Shown: positions 28,501-40,800 of the stretch, in pieces
Layout: each line of letters opens with the position of its first letter
Numbering within the stretch: position 1 is the stretch's first letter
From: Marthasterias glacialis
Taxonomy: Eukaryota > Echinodermata > Asteroidea > Forcipulatida > Asteriidae
DNA length: 64,000 nt
Direction of reading: 5' to 3'
Assembly: GCA_911728455.2 (NCBI GenBank)
Contig: OU452234.1
Location: 4,156,501-4,220,500 of the forward strand
Program-made: the position numbers and the translations under genes
The notes under the pieces: generated by a model
Database searches by the model: none
Told to the model about the DNA's origin: nothing
The model's input: only the letters and a program-made list of their open reading frames with translations

Positions 28501-31500
28501 TTATAGATATAGGTAGTGTTTCCATGTGCTGAAATGCTTCAAAATTGTGTTTGAATTTGATGTTTTTTTTTTCATTGTCTTATAAGGCAAGCAAAATGAG
28601 AAACATGTATCCTTGCGTGGCACGACTGTTTGGAGCAACAACATTTCTGGACTTGGTCTGTCACGTGTGTCTTGCAAAGACTCTGAGGTCTTGTCAGAAA
28701 CATCGGTTTCTTTCACAAGAAATGTCCTTGAACGAAAGAATGAGCGTTGTTTGGTAAAATAACCCAGCAACGCATGGAACCAGAAGCAGTGAAAACTTTA
28801 AGCGAGCAGCAGACGCACATGCATGTGATGTCATGACTTTATATCAACGGGATTCACCAGCACTGACGTGTGATGTCAGATAATTGGGGCTAACCCACCT
28901 CTCGACTCCGCAAGCTGAAACTACGGACAGACTTACCGACATTATGGTTGAGTCGGCCATAGGCAGCACTTGAACCGCTGTCCGTACTGGAGGCCGAAAT
29001 CTGGCCATCTGCTATACTATCATCTTCCATGCCCAGGCCCAGGTATAAGACTTTGGTGGCGTAGAAATCTGTAACAAATACCGCATAATTCATCAGTTCA
29101 TTTGGTTTGTGAATGGAACGTTTTTTTTCATAACTTGAAATATGTTCAATTGAATTAGTGAATTGCTTCGTTTTTATTTGAATTGTTTTGGGCAATTTAG
29201 TAAATATTTGAATTTTGCATCCAAGTTATTAATAACGATGGAAGTTGCATTTCAAAATTCATAGTTATGCAGCCTTCTCCCTTAACAGTGGTCCGCTGGC
29301 CAAATGCTAGTTTAAAACACCTGAGGACCAGTGAAAATTCTCTCCAAGTGGTCTGGCTGGCTACTTCAGTGTTAAAACACGTCCCTATCTAGTATGAAAT
29401 ATGGACCAGTGAAAACGCTGGTGGACCAGTGAAATGACAAGCTAACTAGTCCTGCTGGCTAGTTACTGAAAAAGTTAAGGGCAAACCTTGCTATGAGAGT
29501 AAGGATCACGGACCGTAGCTCGGTCATTGTATCCGTGGGGGCTACAGCAAGTCACCAGCCCATCGCGTGGGTTTGGGGAATACGCAGCTGGCAGGCCTCG
29601 TGAATTTGTGGCTGGAATTTGTAATTCACGGCTGGCGTCCGTGGCAGTTATTCGCAGCTAGATTCAGCCTGCTAGTTGAAGTCACTTTTTTCCGATGGCT
29701 ACGACGACTGGACAAGCGTATACATTAACCTTTGACCTATTCCATTTCATTCGACGATTTCTCATTAATAACAGGGCATTGGCCGCACATTTCTTTACAA
29801 AAAGGTTCTCAAAAGCTTACTGATATAACTTTTTAAGTGGTAAATGAGGTCATTCTTTAGAAATATGAGGCCACAATTTACCTTTAGCTTGTGACAAAGT
29901 CAAAACAATGTGACCCAACAACTAGGAAACTTACTGTTCAGAAGATATTTGATGGAACCATCGGAATCGAAGAACCAGCCACCAGCCAAGTCGGCTTCTA
30001 CAATTACATCCGAATTGGGGGCAATACCTGGAGAAGGCAAAAAAGAAAAAGGGAAATCAAACAAACAATTTTAATCTTAAATTTGCGACGTAACAAAAAC
30101 TATTTCATTTTTCTCAAAATGAGATTTCTTAGATCTTCCGGTTTGGGAACTGTTCAAACAGAATAAGACGAATGTGAAATGGCAGATATCAAAAGTTCAT
30201 GCTTAAGATAAAAGAAAAAGGAAAAGGGAAACATTAAAGATATTCATTTGGGAATTATAAAAGATTATGTCTTGTTTATGAATACCTATTGTTTTGTCAT
30301 TCTTGATGGTAATTACAATCGATTTATTGTTGTTGTTATTATCATATAAATAAATATTTAAAATTGCACGGCTGCCAATTTTTGTTAAAGGCAAGGTATA
30401 CCTTTGGTAATTACTCCACAAATTGATGACCATAAAAGCTTACTTGGTAAGAAGCACTGGAGAGCGGTTGATAGTATAAAACACTGTCAGAAATGATTCC
30501 CTCTAAATGAATGTGGTTTTCGAGAAAGAGATAAATTTCTGCCCGAAAATTTGAAATCTGAATGAAAAACATGCAGTTTCAGCATGTAATACTCACTATT
30601 GACGCAGCCGTACAGCTCTATCCTCATTGCGACAGCATTCGTGTGCGACACGGGAACAATCTTGATGTAGCGCACCAGGATTGAAGACGTCAGAAAACTA
30701 TCCGTGACAACATCGCTCGACACACTGCCTTGAAAGACCTGACGGGGGCAGGCAAGAGAAACAAGACTGGATTTCAAAGACAACAGTCTCGACGATCGCT
30801 GATGCTATTTAGATGGTATGAATATCTCAGTAAATGATGAGCAGCACCTTGACGTCGTGCCCACTACAGGTCACGTGATGACATGTAAACATTGGTCGCG
30901 CAATCGGTCTATTGCACAACCAAGATTTATCGCAGTTGATGAATTGAGTCCCATGAATCGGGTCAATAAAATAACAATAAAATCGTCAGTTGAAACCATC
31001 CCTCGGAGTAAAAGATATTACACAATTTGCCGGACATTCTTTTTTTGACATCAGCTGTCGGGTTGGCCTACATTACATGTTCTCCCCATTAGAGGCCAAC
31101 CCGACTTGGTTATAGGCCACCTGGGGTTGGAATTTATCCGTTGGTGACCTTCACAAGAAAACCCTGGCACTCAGGAATAGACCCTTATCAGTGATAAGCC
31201 AATTAAAGTGTAATGAAGCTCACCTGCAACCTTCAAATTCTTTTGCCTGGTGTATCAATTTGTTAAACCTTCTGTGAGTATTAGTTATAAAAAGCTCATC
31301 AATTGTCATACAAATTAAATGATCTATTGGTTTCCTTTTTTTTGGTTTTCCTTATTTTCAAACCATAGAAATTGGATAAGTATGTGCTGAGAACTACTTT
31401 CTGAATGTTTCTGTTGCTGCATTTGTACTGTAGGTCTGCAAAAATTACACTGAACTGCAGCTTCTCGCTTGAGGCTTTGTATGGGATGAACTCAGCAGGG

Positions 31501-34500
31501 TGTTGTATACTTTGGCACACAGGCTACTGGCTTGAATGTAATAAAACCAAAAGGATAAATTCATCAGCGATTTAGCCTAACGGAGAATTCACGTAATGAT
31601 GGTATCTTTCCTTGTCTTCCACCTCTAGGACCCCCGGTTTGAATCCCGCTGGGGGCACTATGTGGATTGGGTTTTTCAGTCCCAACCTGATTGCGTGGGT
31701 TTACCCCTGGAATAACTCCCCAGGGTTTTCCTCCCACATCTAAAACTGAAACTTCCTTCCTCGTCTTCTCTCCCAGGGGTTCTTGGCTAGGACAGTAATT
31801 TAGTTCGCTTTCTGAGAACCCATGGCTTCACAACCAGAATTCATAAATAAATAAACAAAAAAATAAAATCGCTACTCACCACATCAGTGCTACTCTCCTG
31901 ATACGTTGTGTAGTTGACGTCATTGAAGCTATATTCAACCTTAAAAGTGGAAACCATTTGGTCGTTGTTCGCCCCTCCTCGAGACTGTATTGCGATCTGT
32001 TAAAAAAAAAAAAAAGGATATCGTTTCTTAGTTGATACAAAAGTCCTTACATTTTCTTATACTTCAGTTTAAGATTTTTAAATGATGATGTTGTACTGAC
32101 GGAAAGAAAATGGTCAATTCTTACCCAAAAGTGGGACACAGTGACAAAAGTTTCTATTACTTCGTGGAGAAATTTGTACATTCTTATTTAATATTTTAAA
32201 GATTTTTTTTCTCTCTTTCCGTCAAAGGTAAGATACCTTTTGTTTTGGAAAGAGTACAATTTATTCCATTGTCTACGTTCATGGATGAGATTTTTCCGAA
32301 CGTGGAAATTCCTGAAAATGGCTAAGAAGCCTGGGTTCCCCCTTAGTCTAGACCCGGAACCTCCCAGATGTTACAATTCAGGAGGTTTACAGACTCTGTG
32401 CACCACCAGAAATACAACACTACAGGTTTGGACACAATATGGAGTATTTCTCTCTCCCTTTGGTGAACTGCTTTACATTCTTTCAAGAAAATCTGAAAGA
32501 TCGTCAAGGAGATTTGAGACAATTCCTGAAATCCAGGAAAAAACCTGAGAAATCACACGCCCGCTGTGCTAGAATATGCAGACCATTCAACATTGCACCA
32601 CAGTTGGATGTTGCATTATCTTAACATTATTATGTACTGATTTGAATCAAGCCGAATCGAAATAAGAAAGTTCTGGCGGTGGTGGTGGGGGGCGGGGGGG
32701 GGGGGATGATGGGAAGGCAATGTTTGCTCAATCAGGACATTACTTAACGTGGAAATTATTCTTGGAGCAAATAGACCCCTTATGACCTCACAAGCTCAAA
32801 CAGCGCCCCCACTGAGGTCAAAGGGAGACTTATGATTGGCTGAGAGTTTAGATTGGTGCGTACACAGTGGCGCAATATGACATTTTCATTTAGGGGCGAC
32901 AAGTGGGGGCAAGGACATAATTTTTTTTTTTTTTTTTTTTTTTTTTTGGGGGGGGGGGGCTATTTCATGTATCGAACCATGCATTTGTGCATTGCTTTGT
33001 TCTCATTTTTTTTTGGGGGGGGGGCAAGGGGGGAAGGGGCAAGGCATTATGGGTTGTCCCCATTAGAGGCAAACCTGACTTGGTTATAGGCCAACTTGGG
33101 TTGGAATTTATCTTTTGGTGACCTTTGTAATAAAACCCTGGCACATCAGGAGTAGACCCTCACCAGTGAATAAGCCAATTAAAGTGTAATGAAGCTCACC
33201 TGCAACCTTCAAATTCTTTTGCCTGGTGTATTATTTGTTAAACCTTTTTTGAGTATTGGTTGATAAAAGCTCATCAATTGTCATACAAATTAAATGATCT
33301 GTTGGTTTCCTTTTCGAACCATAGAAATTGGCTCAGCATGAGCTGAGAACGACTTTTTTGAATGTTTCTGTAGCTGCATTTGTAGGTCTGCAAATTTTAA
33401 ACTCAAGTAACTCGTAGTTACTTTTTGAAGTATGAGACCTATTCCTTTACATAGCACCATGTAACGGTTTACAAGGTGCTGTGGCGCAATCTGCAGCCGA
33501 TCAGACCAGTAACACTGGGGCGAACCCCTTCTCTTTGCGATAAGTGCACTGAGTTCTTTTACGTGCATTACACAACACACAGGACCTATGGCTTTACGTC
33601 CCATCCAAAAAACGCAGCAATAATGGTTAAGTGTCTTGCTTAAGGACACAAGTGTCACCACCGGGACTCGAACCCACACTCTGCTGGTCAGTAACACCAG
33701 AGCTTGAGTCCGGTGTTCTTATCCGCTCGGCCACGACACACCACAGGGTTTAATGGGGAATTCACGTAATGGGTTCTGAACAGGAAACACTGGCCCCCTT
33801 CCCGCAGCGATGGCAGCCTATGCAAGAGTCTCTACGATAACCGTTTATGAGCGTCAAGTATAAGCTCTCAGACTGAACAATTTTCGTTTGATCATATTTG
33901 TGCCCTGAACTTTGACGAAACTTTGAGTAATCTTACTTTAGTAACAGTCGTCAGAGTCTCCGTGTCAACCTTGAGCCACTGATTCGCATCGTTGACGTTG
34001 GCCACCCATCCTGCTCCGGCAGTGCGGGTATCGTTCACCCGGCCGTAAGCTGCGCCAAAATCCGGGTTATCATCCTTGACCGACGACGCGCTGAGTTGAT
34101 CGTCACGTATAGCCAGAGACTCCATTCCCAAAGCCTCAATGCAAGGCTCAAAGTCTATGAGTAAAAAAAGTAGAATCGAACCAAAGAAATTTAACAAGAG
34201 TTACTGAATTGGAAAATTCAGTACCGCTGTATAAATGTAAAATGTCTGGTATTAATATTATCATCTCAGAGATCAATTTCCGAGAGGTGTCACCCCACAA
34301 AAGAGATGAAGTGGAGTGGAAAAAGGTCATTCATTGTAATTCATTAATGAGAGACGTCTTGGCATCACATAAGCTGAAACTGGCCACTCGAAAAAGGCTG
34401 ACAAGGTGCTGTATCCAGTCCACACTATTATATGCTTCAGAGACTTGGACAACTAACAAGGAAACGGCCAAAAGAATCACAGCCTCTGAAATGTGGATGT

Positions 34501-34825
34501 ACCGCAGAATGTTGCGTGTGTCACATGTGGACAGAATAACAAACGAAGAAATTATCAAAATGGTGTCAGAAACTCTTCTAAATACAATCAAAAGCAGGAA
34601 ATGCAAACATTTCGGGCACATTATACGCTCTGAAAGCTGCAACGACAAATTATGGAGGGTCAGGTAGAAGGCACGAGGAAGAAGGGACGACATCGCCTTA
34701 TGTGGATCACAAATGTCAGGGAATGGACAAGGGATGCGAGATAGGGAGTGTGTGAGGACACCACAAGACCATAACCTATGGAAAACCATGGCAGCCGACC
34801 TCCTCCTGGGCAGGAGATGGCACCC

Positions 34826-34862
<37 letters not shown>

Positions 34863-37800
34863 GCAGAAAGGCCGAAACAAATTGAAATTAAAAAAGGCAG
34901 GGCTCGAATCTGGAGGGAAAATCCACAAGACTGCAGGGCTTGCGGCTGAAAATGTATTACTGTACCAGAAACCTTTTTTACAAGATTCCAAATAAGAATC
35001 AAAATCTAAACAGTTTGATATTTTAACCATTTTTACTTGAACAAGCGCTAAGAGAAGATGAATCTCATTTGTCTTTGATGGGCAAGTATACCTCGATACT
35101 CAACAGAACTAAACGACAAATTTATCCGACTCAAAGGCAATTTTTGGACATCCTTATTTTTCTTTTTTTAACTTAAAGATATTACATAGTGAAGTATTAT
35201 TATTTTAAATGGAAAAACACAAGACCACCGGACTTGTCTGGTCCTGAGTTTACTGACCTGACACTAAAAATCACTGGCCTAAAATCCTGTAAACCCAAAG
35301 ATTCTCAGAGAAGCGAACTTAATCACTATACCAGCCAAGAACCTCATGGAGAGAAGACAAGGAAGGAAGTTTCAGTTTTAGATGTATGGGAGGAAAACCA
35401 CAGAGATTTAAACCAGGGAAAACCCATGCAATCAGGTCGGGACTGAAAAACCCAATCCACATAGTGCCCCCGGCGGGATTCGAACCCCGGGTCCTAGAGG
35501 TGGAAGGCGAGGAAAGATACCACTATGCTCGACTTGCATGCCATTTATATAAGGCCATATACAATAAAATTTTGCACTAACTATAAATGAGAATTTAAAA
35601 AAAAAAATGTACAAAACACAAGAAGGTTGAAAGAATAAGGACAAATGGAACACAATGCCAAAAAAAACACAATTTCAAAACAAAAATTGTACAACGTCAT
35701 TTTCAAATACAGGGTATGCACAGCCGTTTTTCCTACAGTAAACTTACGGCCGTGTTGACCTCGTTGAGGGCGCTGTTGTACATGTCTCTATGGGACTCAT
35801 GACATCACAGACGCATAAGGTCTATTCTAACAAGTGAAGGAATAACAGATCTTCTGTAACGCTCAGGTTTACCCTTGGAAAATAAAATAAAGGAAAATAT
35901 ATTGATATGGACTTACTGTGACTGTACGGTGAGCAGTAAACCGTCGAATTTCCATTGCCGGAGTTAACAGTGAACCAACCCCCTATGACGTCTTGGCTCA
36001 GGGATAGAAAGTCGCAAGTTACAAGAGCTGACAGAATAACAGAGACAAAAAAAATAAAAAAATGTAAAATAAAAGCAACTAACGGTGATATCATTTTATG
36101 TGCAGTCTCCGCGATTTAATACAGTGTGCCGTCGACTACTTTGCTCTGGATATATCGTTCTGACAGCTAGATGACAAGTCAATGTAGAGAAATTTGATCA
36201 CTGAAAAAAAGATAATTGCACACTGTACAAATATAGACTGCTTCGAGTGCTATGGTTAAAACTAGGACACTGAGCTATCAACGGAAGAGGTGTTATAAAA
36301 CAAATATTGACTGGTTTATCTAGTGGCTTTGTGAAACTAGTCACTCTTTATGATCCCCGGAGCCACCTATCAGTCAGGCCTCGATCTTAAGAAAAATGGG
36401 GGCAGGCCTTTGCTGGCCAAACCAGAGAAATGGTACAAGGGCATGCTGGCGCAAGTTGGTAGTGACAGTGCAATTTTTGTGAAGGGGATGCTGGCCAACT
36501 CGACAGGACATGAGGCCAATGGCCTCGGTGGCCTCGGTTAAGATCAAGGCCTGCTATCTTCCCGAGGTTTCGCCTCGGCTGCTCTGGTCTGCTCCTGGAG
36601 CTGCTCTGGGTAGCCTATCTTCGCCTCGGGACGATAGGCTGCTCCGGGGATCGCCTCGAGGAAGCAGTCAAAATTTGTACAATGTGCGCTGCGGAGAATG
36701 AAGACTCGGCCCCAAAGACACCGTGACAAACTGAAACTTACTGATTGCAAACTATACTGTTATTTCCCTGTTCCAGCAGATAAACATCAAAGATTTTCAA
36801 AACATATAACAAGACTTACGTGGGGTGCATCCATACACCTCAATTCGCACTCCGATGTAATTATCCCACGATATCGGATAAAACCTTAGATATCTGTACG
36901 GAGAAGGCCCCTGTATACGGCCAATTGTATCCACGGAGAAAGTCTGGAACCAGAAAGAAGTAATGTATATTTAGTTTGCGTTAACACCATGTGATTATAT
37001 CTACTTTGCTACACACAGTAGATTGTTCTTGTGAGAACTTGTCCTGTTATTATTCTACTACCGCGGAGTAGATTTCGGAATTCGGGGGGACTACTTAGTT
37101 CTGAAAAGAACTGTCCTGCTTATTAAGTACTACCTGGAAAGGTAGGCAATCTGCCGGGGTTACTACTTTTGCTTTGTCGGATCGAGGGATCTTCTTGTGA
37201 TTAATTTCACTACTACTGCTGAGTGAGTTATTAATTGGTCTCAACGTTTCGACTAGCCTGCTCTAGTCATCGTCAGGAGACTGAAGAGTGTTTGAGACGC
37301 TAGTCTCTTAATAAGGATTCAGAGGTTTCAGTGCAGAAGTATGAATTGAAGTTAGTTCCAGACGATTTTGCATCCCAAAGACATCAAACGGAGGCCTATA
37401 CAAAAACACTGTTTGTTAAGACACCTCATAGAACAGGGTAATTATTCCGTTTCAATGTTGTTTTTTTCTTTGTCGTTTTTTTTTGTTGTCTTCCTTCTTT
37501 TTTTCTCCACTTTCTTTTTGCAAACTGTATGTTTTTTTTATTCATGAACTTTAACTTCTGACAGGGGAGTGAGTGGCCAGTTGACAAACTAGTTTGTCAA
37601 CTTCTAATACCTCGGTGAAGTAATGTCGACTGTCCACACTCAAACCATGTTATATTTGTATATTATTGTTAAAAAAAAATCCATAAACACAAATTTGTGC
37701 CCTCCCTATGGATTACCTTTTTAAGATCTTACCTTGTTCGCACCATTTTCTTGATAAAATAGAAAACCTTCCCCATCTTGTGAAAACGCGACGACATACT

Positions 37801-40800
37801 CCAACAGACCGTTGCTGGCGTCTGGGCATTTCTCAGTTGAAAACTGAACGTTGAAAAAGACAGACAAAATTACATTTTTTTAACACTTTCACCACTTATT
37901 AAAGATAATTATACGGGATTGGTAAAGCTGATAGTGCAGTGTTCTTACTTTGTGTGATTCAATATATACATGAAGGAAAAAAAAAGTGAAAATTTTGGCT
38001 CAATCCATCGCCCGAGCCAGGAGAAAATAGTGAAAAACTGTGCACACTTTTCAGCATGATCTTCATTTAGATTGTTACAACCCAAATTACAATCGGGGTC
38101 CTTAAATTCTATTTTCTCAACTTTGACAGTATTTCAGACAGAAATAATTTCTATGGAAGATTGCTACTGGTATGATGAACTTCATGATCATTAAGCTTTC
38201 AGATTGATAGTAATCATAATAATTATAAATAATACAGAATTTCGATCATTGACTAGCCCGAGTTTGATCAGAGATAGTTCAAACTATGGTGAACCATGGT
38301 CCTTGATCGAACTTGCTCTTTAGCTTTGGGTCCAGCTCAAATAACGTCTGCCTGTTTTGAACCCCAGTACCAAAAGTGTACGGTTTCAAAATTGCTGACG
38401 GAGCAACAAGCCGGAGCTAAAATCCAAAGCCGTGGTTTTGCAAAGAGCCACAGACAAATTTTACCACAGTTTCTGAAGTATTCAACATAATGGGAATAGT
38501 AATAATAATAATAATATGCAGTTCTTATGGGCGTCTCAAAGCGCTCAGTATTTTTTCCTGCAAGGTATGCGGAGTTATGCTTGAAGTATGAGACCTGTTC
38601 CTTTACATAGCACCATGTAACGGTTTACAAGGTGCTGTGGCGCAATCTGCAGCCGATCAAACCAGGGACACCGGGGCGAACCCCTTCTCTTTGCGATATC
38701 TGCACTGGGTTCTTTGACGTGCATTACACAACACACGGGACCTACGGCTTTACGTCCCATCCCAAAGGACGCAGCAATAACTGTTTCAGTGTCTTGCTTA
38801 AGGACACAAGTGTCACGACCGGGACTCGAACCCACACTCTGCCAATCAGAAACACCAGAGCTTGAGTCCGGTGTTCGTATCCGCTCGGCCACGACACGCG
38901 AACCCTTGTTAGGTGAACAGTTCTATAGCAATAGTCAGGTTTGTGATACCAGATGAGTACAGAAGGTACCTACCGCGCTAATGTACGTGTGTATTGGGAG
39001 CTGTATTTGCAGCCACTCGCTGGTGCTATCCGAAGAAGGGCGCCAATACACTGAAATAACAAAATAATTATGCAGAATAGTCACTTTCAGAAAAGGAATA
39101 GTGCTCCCTTAAAAAAAAAACACACACAGAGTTGCTGTTTTTATATTGAAACATTATAATGATAATGAAATTGCATATTTGGTTTGTGGTAACACCATGT
39201 GATTATATCTACTTTGCTGTATACAGTAGATTGTTCTTGTGAGAACTTGTCCTGTTATTATTCTACTACTGCGGAGTAGATTTCGGAATTCTGGGGGACA
39301 ACTTAGTTCTGAAAAGAACTGTCCTGCTTGTTAAATACTACCTGGGGAGAGGTAAGAAATCGGCCGGGACTACTACTGCTTTTGCCTAATAGTGGATCGA
39401 GGGGACTTCTCGGATAACTTCACTGCCGCGGATTGAGTTTGTCAATTGGCCTCAACGTTTCGACTAGCCTGCTCTAGTCATCGTCAGGAGACTGAAGAAT
39501 GTTTGAGATGCTGGTCTCTTAATAGGAATTCAGAGGTTTCTTGTAGAGTCAGCACTGCTCTGATTCGTTCTTCTGACAAGTTCTCCCAAGAACAATCCAC
39601 TGTAGATATAATCACATGGTGTTACCGCAAACCAAATATATACTGATACCTCACCATGCAATGCCTCAAAGCCTATATGATAATAAAATTAAAATACTAA
39701 TAACTCAAAGATCCCGCCGACAGATGAGCTGAACTATATGCAGGGGCTCGAATTTACGAATGGTTCTTACTGCTGTTGCCAGGTCTGGCGTTCTCTGGAC
39801 CATAGCTAGAACTGCTCTCCGAGGAAGCGGTGACCATGTCATCTGTGATGTCACCTGAGGCCATGCCCAGAGCGTGGTGACAGGAATACCAATCTGTATC
39901 GCAAAAAAAAGAGAGAGAGAGCAAAAAAAGGGTGTCGTCAATTGGGGTTGACCCATTTATAAACATGTGCCAAACTGACCTGCAACTGCATCAAACTGAC
40001 AAAGAATCCGAGTCAAATTCCCATTTGTAAACCAGGGCCCAATTTCATAGAGCTGCTTAATGGCTGATTTTGTGCTTACTGTGCGATTTCCATTTCATAG
40101 CGCTGCTAACCGTAAGCACAGAAAAAGGCATGCTAACCTTCCGGTGCTTACTGTAGGAAAATGAATGACGTAACAATGCAAATCCTTGGTGAACGCGCAA
40201 GCTGGCCTCCTAATTTTCGTGCTAACCTGTGAAATACGCTTAAGCTCAAGCAAATTTTTCTGCTATGGTTAGCACAAAAATTTGCTTACCGTTAAGCAGT
40301 GCTATGAAATTGGGCCCACTCTCCCGGTTCAGCCTGACCAAGAAAGGGGTCAGACCCCCCTGGGACCCGGAACCCTGTTCAATAGAACGATCCATTAAGC
40401 CCCGCCCCCTAAATAAATTGACCAATCACAGTATTGGCTACATCACCAGGGCACACGCGGGCAGCACAAACTACTACGTGGGTCTATTCAATGCCAAACT
40501 GCACGACAAGAACGCACGCGCAACTTTTGTGGGACACTTTCGGTTTTCGTAGCCAAGGCTGTGACTGGTCAACACGTAAATGGGCGTGGCTTAATGGATC
40601 GGTCTATTCTTACACGGGAGCTTTTGCATTATAACGATCTTGTCACACTTTTGTCGGACTTTCGGTGGCGTAGCCAAGACTGTGATTGGTCAACGTGTAA
40701 AGGGGCCGGGCTTGTTGGATCAGTCTATTCTGACGAGGTTTTTCGTCTGCATAAATCAATCTTTGTTCATGACGTACTTGTGGCGAGCAGGAGGCAGAAT

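Noticed and set aside
33290..33697. A 135-codon frame and similar frames at 16324, 38575, 41273 and 61487
   Set aside because: All are translations of SINE family A; the shared peptide [20 protein letters not shown] is the tRNA-derived head and body.
35900..36094. An apparent signal peptide and new gene start before exon 11
   Set aside because: The hydrophobic leader is the translated T-rich tract of an intron ending in CAG. The phase of exon 10 fits exon 11 exactly. The same illusion occurs before exons 12, 26 and 27.
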